Origin: Gluconacetobacter dulcium
GTDB lineage: Bacteria > Pseudomonadota > Alphaproteobacteria > Acetobacterales > Acetobacteraceae
Assembly: GCF_014174165.1 (NCBI RefSeq)
Contig: NZ_JABEQN010000020.1
Location: forward strand, 26,489 to 90,488
Direction of reading: 5' to 3'
Length of the DNA stretch: 64,000 nt
Each line of letters opens with the position of its first letter. The stretch's first letter is position 1. Below, in pieces: positions 1 to 8,660 of the stretch. Below the pieces are notes generated by a model. It made no database searches. It saw only the letters and a list, made by a program, of their open reading frames with translations, and was not told where the DNA came from. Position numbers and translations under genes: made by a program.

Positions 1-536
1 CATGTCGCGACGTGGATCCAGTCGGCCATGCGAAAGGTCTTTGCGCGCGCCGGATTATATCGGGGCGCGTTTAGCCGCCCGTAGAAGTCGTCGCGTAGTG
101 ATGCCAGTGCGAGAGCCGGGAAGACCTCCATCAGATAGAGTCCGCTGGTCGCCTGCCGCGCTTCCTCGGGATGCTCCTTGGCGTTCAATGCCGTCAGGAA
201 ACGCCAGATTGGCGAGGCGTTGCAGAACATGCCCGATCGCCCCCGATTGGCCGGCTGCACGCCGCCGCCAAGCCAACTGACGAGGGTGGCGGCTACCCGC
301 TCTACCGGCCGCATGCCGGTGGCATTGGGCACGATCGTCGGTTGATCCAGCGCGACAAGTGTGGTGCCGTGTCGGGAGCGGACGGTCTGGATGAAGGCGA
401 GAGCCTGGTCGAAGGAAACCCGTCGCGGTGGGTGGAAGCATGCTGGATGGCTGTTCTCGATACCGACGGCGCAGATGGCACCGGGTGCCTTCGGGCTGTC
501 GGTCCATGCGGAATCGAAGCCGATATACATGTCCAT
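1..536 (-). CDS. DUF429 family protein (3' end cut by window edge)
   Basis: The frame is open from an ATG at 536 to the left edge, so about 178 residues are visible and the C terminus is missing. The start MDMYIGFDSAWTD has the short hydrophobic strand and early Asp of the DUF429 / RNase H-like predicted nuclease family, followed by ALDQPT and GMRPVERVA segments typical of that family. A good Shine-Dalgarno (AGGGAGG) lies about 7 bases before the ATG. The biochemical role of DUF429 proteins is not established; a nuclease role is only predicted from the fold. It does not form an obvious operon with the YkgJ gene upstream of it on the same strand (173-base gap). Family assignment is by motif recognition. 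Confidence 0.75.
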   Translation of the reverse strand, partial: MDMYIGFDSAWTDSPKAPGAICAVGIENSHPACFHPPRRVSFDQALAFIQTVRSRHGTTLVALDQPTIVPNATGMRPVERVAATLVSWLGGGVQPANRGRSGMFCNASPIWRFLTALNAKEHPEEARQATSGLYLMEVFPALALASLRDDFYGRLNAPRYNPARAKTFRMADWIHVAT

Positions 537-708
537 GCCTGCCTCCCTGGGGCGAGTTTCTCGCGCGAGAGCATAGGGGCGGGGTGTAAATATATCGCTC
601 ATCGTCAGTCGTGGCGTCCGATTGATCGGACGCGCAACGACGTGCGCGGTGGGCCTGGTCGGCAGGGTATTCTGCATTCAGGCGCACCGGACGAATGGGC
701 TTTTTCCG

Positions 709-1404
709 CTATGATTCGGGTTGCAATGGCGGCGGGTCGAAGGGCTGGGCGCCGGTGCGCCAGCGCTCGGGTGCATCGGGCGTGGCGAGAAGCGTCCGGG
801 CTGCGGTGTTGAGAAAGACGGGCTCGTTCCGGAGGCCGATTTCGGCTTCGATGCTTTCCAGGCGTTTTTCCAGGGCGAACAGAAAGATCATGAACTGGTG
901 CGCGGCGTGCGCCTGATCGCCCTGGTAGCCGAGATGCTTTTCGCAGAAATCTCCCTGCCTGCATAAATCGACATTCAGGCTATAGTAACCCCTGCATACC
1001 ATGGGGCGGGCAGCGTAGATCGAGCAGCTTCCCTCGAAGAGAAACGGGCAGAACGGGACGCCGGCCTCCGTGCGGTCTTTCAGGGCCTGAAGGCGATCCG
1101 GCGGGAAGGTCTGCCGTGCCTCATGGACGGCAAGAAGCGCGAACAGCGGATTGACCTGCACCAGGCTGCGGCAGCACGTATCGCAGCCTTTTGTGCAGGC
1201 CAGTGGCGCGGTGGGGCTGATCTGCCGGAGTGTCTCCGCGACATCCTCGCAGAGGTCGAGCGTGCGCCGCGCGAGACGAAGGAGATCGGCTTCGTCTCGC
1301 GCGGCTGGCAGGTCGCGTCGGAACGCGGCGTCGGCCTGATTCATCTTCTGGCGCATGGCGGCGAGGGGCGAGGCATCGCGGGGGGCGGGCTCGTCAGTGT
1401 TCAT
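709..1404 (-). CDS. YkgJ-type cysteine cluster protein
   Basis: The protein carries a set of spaced cysteines (CTKGCDTCC, PFCPFLFEGSCSIY, RPMVCRGY, LCRQGDFCEKH) that match the CxxCxxxCC metal or Fe-S binding pattern of the YkgJ / UPF0153 family. The function of these proteins is unknown. From the chosen ATG at 1404 (MNTDEPAPRD) the product is 231 residues, close to family size. The frame continues upstream to 1584 with a low-complexity Ser/Pro/Gln-rich stretch that does not look like protein, so the shorter start is preferred. No strong ribosome binding site precedes either start. The middle part (LARRTLDLCEDVAETLRQI) is probably helical. No signal peptide is seen, so a cytoplasmic location is likely. 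Confidence 0.72.
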   Translation of the reverse strand: MNTDEPAPRDASPLAAMRQKMNQADAAFRRDLPAARDEADLLRLARRTLDLCEDVAETLRQISPTAPLACTKGCDTCCRSLVQVNPLFALLAVHEARQTFPPDRLQALKDRTEAGVPFCPFLFEGSCSIYAARPMVCRGYYSLNVDLCRQGDFCEKHLGYQGDQAHAAHQFMIFLFALEKRLESIEAEIGLRNEPVFLNTAARTLLATPDAPERWRTGAQPFDPPPLQPES

Positions 1405-1888
1405 AAAACGGTTTGGTCCGAATTGACTGGAGGCTCTGCTGGGAGCGCCTTTTGAGGTTTGTGGTCGGGCCTGATCGAAAGACGGATTTCTATTGTGTTC
1501 AGAGGGGCTTGGAGAGGAAACGGGGGATATGTCGATCAGTTGCCGTGGGTTGGTTTGTGTCTGGATTTCTTTTCGTGGTGTCATGAATGGCGGGGATGGT
1601 CAAAGGAAAATGCCTGTCAATAGAGAAGATTTCTGAATGTTGGCTTCTGTCTGTTTTGCCTGATGGAAAGACGGGCGGGTGTCGATTCCATTTGGGGTGT
1701 GTGTGGATTTATTGGGATCGAATGATAAAATATTTACGGAATGCCACGGATTTTTTTGTTTTGAGGTGTGGTTTCGTATGCGCTGTCGGCAGGTTCGTAC
1801 GGTCGGTGAACCGGACGGGGCGGCCGGCTTACGCCATGACCGGGCGCCGTTGGGGGATGGATGCGGGCGCCCGGCGGGGGGAGAGTGT
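1405..1888. other. Intergenic stretch between ykgJ-like gene and ALS-like gene
   Basis: This 484-base gap holds no convincing gene. It is AT-richer than the flanks around 1680-1780, which may include the promoter of the YkgJ-like gene. Its right end holds a GC-rich hairpin directly downstream of the ALS-like gene (listed separately). One could read an N-terminal extension of the YkgJ-like protein as far as 1584, but its composition is not protein-like. Confidence 0.5.
1840..1874 (-). terminator. GC-rich hairpin downstream of ALS-like gene
   Basis: A perfect 9-bp inverted repeat, CCGGGCGCC at 1840-1848 and GGCGCCCGG at 1866-1874, is separated by 17 bases and begins 14 bases after the stop codon of the minus-strand ThDP enzyme gene. 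There is no T-run behind it, so it could be a transcript-end stabiliser rather than a classical intrinsic terminator. Confidence 0.4.
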
Positions 1889-3526
1889 TCAGGTGACGGG
1901 GATGCGCTTGCTCAGTTCGTCGATCAGTACGCGGATATTGTCGGAATAGTCGATCGGGATGGCGATGATCTGCACGCCGCCCTCGACGAAGGCGCGTTCG
2001 AGTGTTGCTTCGAAATCTTCGATCTTTTCGACGAAATGGCCCCTGGCGCCGTAGGATTCGGCGTATTTGACGAAATCGGGGTTGCCGAAGGTCATGCCGT
2101 AATCGGGGAAATGATCGACCGCCTGTTTCCAGCGGATCATGCCGAAGGCGCCGTCGTCGATGATCAGGGACACGAGGTTGAGCTTGAGGCGGACGGCGGT
2201 TTCGATCTCCTGGCTGTTCATCATGAAGCCGCCATCGCCCGAGACGGCCAGCACGCGCCGCTCGGGGTAGAGGAGGGCCGCCGCGATGGCCGATGGCAGG
2301 CCCGCGCCCATGGTCGCCAGCGCGTTGTCCAGCAGGAGCGTGTTCGCGACGCTGGTGCGGTAGTTGCGCGCGAACCAGATCTTGTACATCCCGTTATCCA
2401 GCGTCACGATGCCGTCCTGCGGCATGACCTTGCGGATATCGGCGACGACCCGCTGTGGCGTCCAGCGATTGTCGGTCGAGCCCTCCAGGATGTGCGCCAG
2501 GATGCCGTCGCGCAGGCCGAGAAGGGCATCGGCGTTGGTGAGGCGGCCCTCGACCTGATCGGCCAGGCGCGACAGCGAGACGCCGATATCGCCGATGACT
2601 TCGGCCTGCGGGAAATAGACCTGTTCGACCTGCGCGGGCTCGTAGCCGAAATGCACGACGTCCGGCCCGTTGGCGCCCATGATGAAAGGGGGTTTTTCGA
2701 CTGTGTCGTGGCCGATCGACAGGATCAGGTCCGCGCGTTCGATGGCCTCGTGGACGTAATCGCGTTCGCTCAGCGCGGCGGTGCCCATGTAGAGGTCGCT
2801 GCATCCGCCGACCGCGCCCTTGCCCATCTGGGTCGTGAAATAGGGCAGGCGCGTGCGCGAGAAGAATTCATACAATTTGCCGGCCAGGCGGGGGCGGGAG
2901 GCCGCGGCCCCCAGCATGACCAGCGGGCGCTTGGCGGACAGCAGCAGGTTGGCCGCGATGCGCAGCGCCTCGTCACCGGCGACGGGGGCGTCGATGGGGT
3001 GCGGATGGATCGGCGCCAGATTGCCGCATTCCTCGCGCGCGATGTCTTCGGGCAGTTCGAGGTGGACCGGGCCGGGACGTTCTTCCGCCGCCACGCGGAA
3101 GGCGTCGCGGATCAGGGTCGGGATCATGTGGGCGGAGACGATCTGCCGCGCCATCTTGGTGAGCGGGCGCATCGTCGCCACCACGTCGACGATCTGGAAG
3201 CGGGCCTGGCGTTCCGACAGGATCGGCTTCTGGCCGGTCAGCATCACCATCGGCATCGCGCCCAGATGGGCGTATGCGGCGCCGGTGGCGAGATTGAGCG
3301 CGCCCGGACCGAGTGTTGCGAGGCATACGCCCGGCTTGCCCGTGAGGCGGCCATGGGTCGCGGCCATGAAGGCCGCCGCCTGTTCGTGGCGCGTGACCGT
3401 GAGCTTGATCGAGGACGTGCGCAGAGACTCCACGATATCGAGATTCTCTTCGCCGGGAATGCCGAAAATTCGATCGACGCCCTCGTTTTCCAGGGCTGCG
3501 ATGAGGAGGTCTGATGCTTTTGTCAT
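1889..3526 (-). CDS. Acetolactate-synthase-like ThDP-dependent enzyme (large subunit type)
   Basis: This is a 545-residue member of the thiamine-diphosphate enzyme family with the three usual domains. The N-terminal pyrimidine-binding domain has FGIPGEEN and the catalytic Glu in TRHEQAAAFMA. A central domain follows, and the C-terminal cofactor domain has SGDGGFMMNSQE. The Asn pair expected about 27 residues after GDG is DDG here, as in some acetolactate-synthase-like subfamilies. No small regulatory subunit gene is adjacent, which fits a catabolic or stand-alone enzyme that condenses pyruvate to acetolactate. An acetoin reductase lies 10 kb away. The ATG at 3526 is preceded by GGAG at suitable spacing; the frame extends upstream but without protein-like sequence. 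Another ThDP carboligase or decarboxylase activity cannot be excluded. Confidence 0.82.
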   Translation of the reverse strand: MTKASDLLIAALENEGVDRIFGIPGEENLDIVESLRTSSIKLTVTRHEQAAAFMAATHGRLTGKPGVCLATLGPGALNLATGAAYAHLGAMPMVMLTGQKPILSERQARFQIVDVVATMRPLTKMARQIVSAHMIPTLIRDAFRVAAEERPGPVHLELPEDIAREECGNLAPIHPHPIDAPVAGDEALRIAANLLLSAKRPLVMLGAAASRPRLAGKLYEFFSRTRLPYFTTQMGKGAVGGCSDLYMGTAALSERDYVHEAIERADLILSIGHDTVEKPPFIMGANGPDVVHFGYEPAQVEQVYFPQAEVIGDIGVSLSRLADQVEGRLTNADALLGLRDGILAHILEGSTDNRWTPQRVVADIRKVMPQDGIVTLDNGMYKIWFARNYRTSVANTLLLDNALATMGAGLPSAIAAALLYPERRVLAVSGDGGFMMNSQEIETAVRLKLNLVSLIIDDGAFGMIRWKQAVDHFPDYGMTFGNPDFVKYAESYGARGHFVEKIEDFEATLERAFVEGGVQIIAIPIDYSDNIRVLIDELSKRIPVT

Positions 3527-3805
3527 ATGATCATCTCCGGACGGATCCTTGAACCCGTCATGCATCGTTTTACGGAAAGAACAGGGAAGAAAGCGTTCGG
3601 GCTCTTCACATCCCAATCAGGTCCGTCATGGTGCAGGGATGTTTCCCCGTGGCGAAAGCCATCCGGGTGGGGGTATCCGAACAGATCCGGTGACAAGGCT
3701 CAATCGGCAATTCGTGGCCGTCTGGTCCCCGGAATGCGCATGCGCTGCCGTTGTGTCGCAGGGGGGGAATGCGCACGTCACCGGTGCGCATTTCCGGTCT
3801 GGCGG

Positions 3806-4255
3806 TCAGGCGCGTTCGAAGCGGATCAGGCTGCGGGAGGCGCCGCGATCGGCCCAGTTGGGCATTTCGCGCCAGGGCGTGACCACGGTGGCGTAGGAAC
3901 CCTCGACGCTGACGGTCCGCCGTTGTTCCGTGCCGACCCATTCGGGCGCCCAGGCGGTTTCGACGTCGGTGATCCACTGGTCCTGCTCGATCCGGTAGCG
4001 GCCGATATAGGCAACCAGCGTTTTCATGAGCTGCGCGCGGTCCCAGTCCGTCTCGGCCGGCTGGCGGTCGCTGCCTTCCAGGTTGAAGGCGACCCAGCCG
4101 TCGGCGGTGAAAACGACCCGGCCGCGCGGGGTTTCGCCCATGGCCTCGATCATCTCGCCGGTCTTCTTGTCTTCGACCTGATAGGAAACGAGCTTCCAGG
4201 TGCCGATCAATTGCTGTGCCAGATCGTTGGAGTGGGCGTGTTTTAACTGCGTCAC
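3806..4255 (-). CDS. Lipocalin-like domain protein
   Basis: A 149-residue soluble protein whose start IGTWKLVSYQVED is the hallmark of the lipocalin-like (Lipocalin_5 type) beta-barrel family: G-x-W followed by a strand ending in a polar turn. GRVVFTADGWVAF and a C-terminal SLIRFERA strand are also typical. No signal peptide is present. The natural ligand of the family is unknown. The start is a GTG at 4255, with AGAGGAG about 11 bases upstream. The gene is divergent from the LysR regulator at 4473 and shares a 217-base control region with it, so it is a likely LysR target. Confidence 0.75.
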   Translation of the reverse strand: MTQLKHAHSNDLAQQLIGTWKLVSYQVEDKKTGEMIEAMGETPRGRVVFTADGWVAFNLEGSDRQPAETDWDRAQLMKTLVAYIGRYRIEQDQWITDVETAWAPEWVGTEQRRTVSVEGSYATVVTPWREMPNWADRGASRSLIRFERA

Positions 4256-4360
4256 TTTTGGAATGACTCCTCTTGAAACAAAAGGCCAAGTAAGTGAAGC
4301 CTTGTGGCTTCAGGCAGTATTCTTATTGTTCTTGTTTTGACTGTTTCATTGGATGTTTCG

Positions 4361-4374
4361 TGAATAATTATTCA
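4361..4374. promoter_or_regulatory. Perfect palindrome in lipocalin/LysR control region
   Basis: TGAATAATTATTCA is a perfect 14-bp palindrome in the AT-rich gap between the divergent lipocalin-like gene and the LysR gene. LysR proteins bind dyads near divergent promoters, so this is a candidate operator. A second small hairpin (TGAAGCC / GGCTTCA, 4295-4312) lies nearer the lipocalin-like gene. Confidence 0.45.
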
Positions 4375-4472
4375 TTTATACGAGAGGACTGTAGGCCATT
4401 CGAGCGGTTTTTTCTATTCAAAATGGGACAAAAGATTTATGCTCAGGCGACAAAAATGGGAGCCGTCCAAAA

Positions 4473-5396
4473 ATGATCTACGATGAAGTAGGCGATCTGA
4501 GGTTCTTCGTGATGCTGGCCGAGGCGCAGAGCATGACCAAGGCGGCGCGCGGCATGGGGACCTCGCCGGCCGTGGTGTCGCGGCGGCTGGCCCGGCTGGA
4601 GGGCCGGCTGGGCAGTTGCCTGGTGAACCGGAGCACGCGGCGCTTCAAACTGAGCGACACGGGGCAGATCCTGTATGATCGCGCGCTGCGGATCGTGACC
4701 GATATCACCGATCTGGAAGCCGAGATTTCCTCGGCCGAGCGGATGCCGCAGGGCAGCCTGAATATCGGCGCGCCGCTGGAACTGGGGCGGCGCCTGATCG
4801 CGCCCTTCGTGGAGGCGTTCAACGAACGGTATCCGGAACTGAAAATCGGGCTGGCGCTGGTCAGCGAGGGGCGGCACGAATTCGGCGACTGCCTGGACCT
4901 GATCGTGCGGCTGGGCATGCCCGACATGCCGACCGCCATCGTGACGCATCTGGCTTCGACGACGCGCATTCTGTGTGCCTCGCCGACCTATCTGGCCCGC
5001 GCGGCGGCGCCTGCGACGCTTCAGGATCTGGCGGTGCATGACTGTCTTTGCCTGCGGCGCAGCAAATCCATGACGCTGGTCAACCGTTGGGCGTTCGGCG
5101 AGGAGGAGAACAGGGAGGTGGTGACGGTGCAGCCGCGCCTGTCCTCGACGAGTTGCGAGGTGATCCATGACTGGGCCTTGTCGGGGCAGGGAATCGCCTA
5201 CAAGCTGATGTGCGACGTTCATGACGACCTGAAATCGGGCAAGCTGGTGCATGTTCTGCCGGAGCTTTCCGGGGAGAGCATCGATTTCTATGCGCTGCGG
5301 CCGCACCGGCAGGGCGGGCGGGCGAATGTGGATGTGTTCCTGCGGGAATTGCGGGCTTATCTGCGGCGGTGCGGCGGGTTTTCCTACCGCGCATGA
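4473..5396 (+). CDS. LysR family transcriptional regulator
   Basis: This 307-residue protein has the N-terminal winged helix of LysR regulators (FFVMLAEAQSMTKAARGMG, then SRRLARLEGRLG; residues about 10-65) and a C-terminal effector-binding domain of periplasmic-binding fold (GSLNIGAPLELGRRLIAPF, ALSGQGIAYK). Size and domain order are canonical and belong to the CrgA-like branch. It is followed 43 bases later by an Old Yellow Enzyme gene on the same strand and is divergent from a lipocalin-like gene. It may sense an electrophile or quinone and control one or both neighbours. The effector is unknown. Confidence 0.9.
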   Translation: MIYDEVGDLRFFVMLAEAQSMTKAARGMGTSPAVVSRRLARLEGRLGSCLVNRSTRRFKLSDTGQILYDRALRIVTDITDLEAEISSAERMPQGSLNIGAPLELGRRLIAPFVEAFNERYPELKIGLALVSEGRHEFGDCLDLIVRLGMPDMPTAIVTHLASTTRILCASPTYLARAAAPATLQDLAVHDCLCLRRSKSMTLVNRWAFGEEENREVVTVQPRLSSTSCEVIHDWALSGQGIAYKLMCDVHDDLKSGKLVHVLPELSGESIDFYALRPHRQGGRANVDVFLRELRAYLRRCGGFSYRA

Positions 5397-5439
5397 GTGC
5401 CTGACCGAAAAACGCGCCGCATGAAGACGGAGGATTTCC

Positions 5440-6540
5440 ATGACGCGATCGAGGTTGTTTCAGCCGGTGGAGGTCGGTGGGCTTGCGCTGGCCAATCGGA
5501 TCGTCATTGCGCCGATGTGCCAGTATTCGGCGGCCGAGGGCCGGATGACGGACTGGCATCTGATCCATCTGGGGACTCTGGCGCTGTCGGGGGCCGGGCT
5601 GCTGACGATCGAGGCGACCGCCGTGCTGCCGGAAGGCCGCATTACCTATGGCGATGTCGGGCTGTGGGATGACGGCACGGAAGCGGCGCTGCGCCGCGTT
5701 CTGGACGGTGTGCGGGCGTGGTCGGACATTCCGGTGGGCATCCAGCTTTCGCATGCCGGGCGCAAGGCGTCGTGCGAGGTGCCGTGGAAAGGCGGGCGGC
5801 AGATCGCGCCCGACGCCGTGGACGGATGGCGGACGGTCGCCCCTTCGGCCGTGGCGTTTACGCCGGAGACGCATGCGCCGCTGGCCTTGGACCGCGCGGG
5901 CATGCGGCAGGTGCGCGAGGCTTTCGCGGCCTCCGCGAAGCGGGCGGCGCGGCTGGGGCTGGACCTGGTGCAGGTGCATGCCGCGCATGGTTATCTGCTG
6001 CATCAGTTCCTCTCGCCGCTGTCCAACCTTCGGGATGACGATTATGGCGGCTCGCTGGAAAACCGTATGCGCTTTCCGCTGGAGGTCTTCGATGCCGTGC
6101 GTCAGTCCTTTCCGGACAAGCCTGTTTCGGTCCGCGTTTCGGGTACCGACTGGGTGGACGGGGGATGGACGATCGACCAGACTGTGGCCTTCGCGCAGCG
6201 CCTGAAGGAACGGGGGTGCGATGCCGTTCATGTCTCCAGTGCGGGATTGAGCCCGTTGCAGGAGATTCCCGTGTCGCCCAGCTATCAGGTTCCGCTGGCG
6301 CGGGCCGTGCGGCAGCAGGTGGATCTGCCCGTGGTGGCGGTGGGCCTGATTACCGATTTCGACCAGGCGGAAGGGATCGTCGCCACCGGCGATGCGGACA
6401 TGGTGGCGCTGGCGCGGACGATCCTGTACGACCCCCGCTGGCCGTGGCACGCGGCGGCCCATCTGGGGGCGCGGGTGAAAGCGCCGGACCAGTATCTGCG
6501 GTGCCAGCCTTCGCGCTATCGGGATCTGTTCGCGGTCTGA
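5440..6540 (+). CDS. NADH:flavin oxidoreductase / Old Yellow Enzyme (YqjM class)
   Basis: A 366-residue FMN-dependent TIM barrel enzyme of the Old Yellow Enzyme family. NRIVIAPMCQYSA contains the Cys that tunes FMN in the thermophilic-like (YqjM) class. QLSHAGRKAS and VQVHAAHGYLLHQFLSP carry the substrate- and flavin-binding residues, and LARTILYDPRWP is the usual end of the barrel. Such enzymes reduce activated C=C bonds of enones, quinones or maleimides with NAD(P)H. The ATG has a strong ribosome site (GGAGGA). The LysR gene immediately upstream on the same strand suggests co-transcription or local control. Confidence 0.92.
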   Translation: MTRSRLFQPVEVGGLALANRIVIAPMCQYSAAEGRMTDWHLIHLGTLALSGAGLLTIEATAVLPEGRITYGDVGLWDDGTEAALRRVLDGVRAWSDIPVGIQLSHAGRKASCEVPWKGGRQIAPDAVDGWRTVAPSAVAFTPETHAPLALDRAGMRQVREAFAASAKRAARLGLDLVQVHAAHGYLLHQFLSPLSNLRDDDYGGSLENRMRFPLEVFDAVRQSFPDKPVSVRVSGTDWVDGGWTIDQTVAFAQRLKERGCDAVHVSSAGLSPLQEIPVSPSYQVPLARAVRQQVDLPVVAVGLITDFDQAEGIVATGDADMVALARTILYDPRWPWHAAAHLGARVKAPDQYLRCQPSRYRDLFAV

Positions 6541-6568
6541 CGACCGGTTGCGGGAGGGGATGAAAAAA

Positions 6569-6598
6569 CGGCACCGCCATCGGAGGATGGCGATGCCG
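6569..6598 (+). terminator. Hairpin after OYE gene
   Basis: CGGCACCGCCAT (6569-6580) pairs with ATGGCGATGCCG (6587-6598) with one internal mismatch and a 6-base loop, 29 bases after the OYE stop. It lacks a T-tract. It is probably the 3' end of the LysR-OYE transcript. Confidence 0.45.
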
Positions 6599-6670
6599 CT
6601 TGAGGTTTCACGGCGCGAGGGTTGGGAAATCGACGGTTGGGAACTGCCGGAACGCCGTGAGTTCCTGACT

Positions 6671-6689
6671 AATAATGAGAATGAATATT
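6671..6689. promoter_or_regulatory. Fur-box-like site upstream of dps
   Basis: AATAATGAGAATGAATATT matches the classical 19-bp Fur box GATAATGATAATCATTATC at 14 of 19 positions. It sits about 220 bases before the Dps start in an AT-rich patch. Iron-responsive control of an iron-storing ferritin would make sense. The match is by eye only. Confidence 0.4.
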
Positions 6690-6906
6690 AATTGCAACAT
6701 AAATTATGGTCGGGTGTCCGTTTCCGGGGGAGCGGTGCTTTCTGGAGGGGCGGGTCGGGAGGGTATTGATTTATCTCAGGTCCATGGAAGCCGGGATGCA
6801 GGCGCATGCCCGATATGATTGTTCCATGACGGCGGGGCGGCGGGGTTGCCGATGCCGGGACCGCTCCCCACATGGCCTGTCGAACGTCATGTTCATGGAG
6901 AAGACA

Positions 6907-7452
6907 ATGTCGAACAAGTCCAAGGGTCTGACCGCTGGCGAGGCCCATGTTCACACCTATCTCGGGACACCGACCGATCTGAAGAAAGAGGCGGTCGAAG
7001 GCATTTCCGCCGGTCTGCGCTCCGTTCTGGCCGATGTGTTCGCGCTCTATATCAAGACCAAGAATTTCCACTGGCACATGAGCGGTCGCCATTTCCGTGA
7101 TTTCCATCTGCTGCTGGACGAGCAGAGCGACCAGATTTTCGCCATGACCGACCCGCTGGCCGAGCGCGCGCGCAAGCTGGGGGGGACGACGCTGCATTCG
7201 ATCGGCGAGATCAGCCGCCTGACCAAGGTTGCCGATAACGACGCGCTTTATGTGACGCCGGAAGACATGCTGGCCGAACTGCGCGAGGATAATCTGGCGC
7301 TGACGGGCCGGCTGCGCGCGGTGCATGCGATCTGCGACGAGGGCGGCGACGTGGCGACGGCGAGCCTGCTGGAAAACTGGATCGACGAAACCGAGCGCCG
7401 GACCTGGTTCCTGTTCGAATCCACCCGCCCGTCTTTCGGCGGTAACGACTGA
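6907..7452 (+). CDS. dps: Dps family DNA-protecting ferritin
   Basis: A 181-residue four-helix ferritin-like protein. YIKTKNFHWHMSGRHFRDFHLLLDEQSDQI contributes the His and Asp/Glu ligands of the Dps inter-subunit ferroxidase site, and RARKLGGTTLHSIGEI is the next characteristic helix. Dps dodecamers oxidise Fe(II) with peroxide, store iron and coat DNA in starvation. The ATG at 6907 is chosen because GGAGAAG precedes it at good spacing; two ATGs slightly upstream are in frame. A Fur-box-like site lies upstream. The gene stands alone. Confidence 0.9.
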   Translation: MSNKSKGLTAGEAHVHTYLGTPTDLKKEAVEGISAGLRSVLADVFALYIKTKNFHWHMSGRHFRDFHLLLDEQSDQIFAMTDPLAERARKLGGTTLHSIGEISRLTKVADNDALYVTPEDMLAELREDNLALTGRLRAVHAICDEGGDVATASLLENWIDETERRTWFLFESTRPSFGGND

Positions 7453-7573
7453 CAGAGGCTGGCGTGCCTCACGCGGGCTGACTGGCGTTTTGTGCCCCGT
7501 CACGGCCGATGGCCGTGGCGGGGTTTATTGTCTGATCGGGGGTATGGAACCCGCTTTGGCGGCTGTGCCTGGA

Positions 7574-8659
7574 TCAGACTGTCAGGAATGTCGCCAGATT
7601 GGCGAGCGAGAGCGCGAGCCGGAACAGCAAGGTGGCGGCGCCGGCGGTTTCGGCCTGTCTGTGTGCGGGGGACCACGCCGCCACCGCCGCCCAGAAGCCG
7701 ACGACATTCATGCCGTGGCCAAGGCCGATGACGAAGGCGAAGGAGAGCGGGATGTCCATGCCCGCAACAGAGCTGGCGGAGGCATGTATCGCCGTGGCGG
7801 ACAGCAGGATGGCCGCTGGAATGCCGAGCATGCCGACCACGCGGCCCTGGGTCCATCTGTCAACCAGAACGGTGGCCGTGATTCCGCATAATTCTCCGGC
7901 CATGCGAAGGATGTAGGCGTTGGTGGCGCCGGCATCGACGGCGTGGCGAATGATGGCCTGGGTGGCCGCATTGTCCATGATGGCCAGAAGAAACAGGACG
8001 AACAGCCCCTTCCAGGGCACCGGCAGAACGGTCGCGGACGCGGGCGGCGTGGCGGGGGCGGTCATGAGCGCGGGTCCGTGTGGCAGCCAGAGGAACCCGG
8101 CCATGCCCGCAAGGGAGGTCGCGGCCAGTCCGACCGCTGTCACCATGAGCGGCCAGCGGAGCGTATCGTCGTGGCTGGCCATGAACTGCATGAGCACGAA
8201 CGTCACAGCGATATTGGCCAGCACTCCGCTGGCCGACCGCCAGCGGGACAGGCTGTGCCGGTCGGCTTCGCTGGCCGACAGGCGGGAGATCAGGCTGTTG
8301 GCCTGGGCATCGAGCCATGCATAGACCAGATGCAGCAGCAGGCCCGTCGCCAGCAGAAGAGGGATCGGCGCATGCGACAGGGCTTCGAGGAGCAGGGCGC
8401 AGAACAGGATCGTGAGGCAGAACGCGCGGGCGAACAGGGGGACCGGGGCCTGCCTGCGGTCGTCGAAGCGCCCGAAGCCGTAGCCGGCGAACGCGCCCAC
8501 CGCGAACCATATGGCGAAAACGATGGCGGCCGCGTGTGCGGACAGGCCCGCTATGGCCGTCAGGAGGGGAAAGGTCAGCACTTCGTCAGCGTGCCAGATC
8601 AGGCTTTTGCCGCCATGGGCGGCGGCATAGGCGATCCGGGTGCGGCGGCTGACCGCCAT
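7574..8659 (-). CDS. MFS-type membrane transporter
   Basis: A 361-residue very hydrophobic protein with about ten to twelve membrane segments, including LTAIAGLSAHAAAIVFAIWFA and a two-half arrangement split near residue 200 by a Pro/Ala-rich loop (PATPPASATVLPVPWKG). The loop after segment 2 (GYGFGRFDDRR) resembles the MFS loop 2-3 motif in reduced form. The start ATG is one base from the stop of the ROK regulator, so translation is coupled. It is the last gene of a TonB receptor, 2H-phosphoesterase, ROK, MFS operon and probably takes the compound handled by that system across the inner membrane. Substrate is unknown. Confidence 0.75.
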   Translation of the reverse strand: MAVSRRTRIAYAAAHGGKSLIWHADEVLTFPLLTAIAGLSAHAAAIVFAIWFAVGAFAGYGFGRFDDRRQAPVPLFARAFCLTILFCALLLEALSHAPIPLLLATGLLLHLVYAWLDAQANSLISRLSASEADRHSLSRWRSASGVLANIAVTFVLMQFMASHDDTLRWPLMVTAVGLAATSLAGMAGFLWLPHGPALMTAPATPPASATVLPVPWKGLFVLFLLAIMDNAATQAIIRHAVDAGATNAYILRMAGELCGITATVLVDRWTQGRVVGMLGIPAAILLSATAIHASASSVAGMDIPLSFAFVIGLGHGMNVVGFWAAVAAWSPAHRQAETAGAATLLFRLALSLANLATFLTV

Positions 8660-8660
8660 G

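Noticed and set aside
1679..3514. A 611-codon plus-strand frame opposite the ThDP enzyme gene
   Set aside because: It mirrors the minus-strand gene and has Asp/Arg/Gly-rich, domain-free sequence; long antisense frames are expected in GC-rich DNA.
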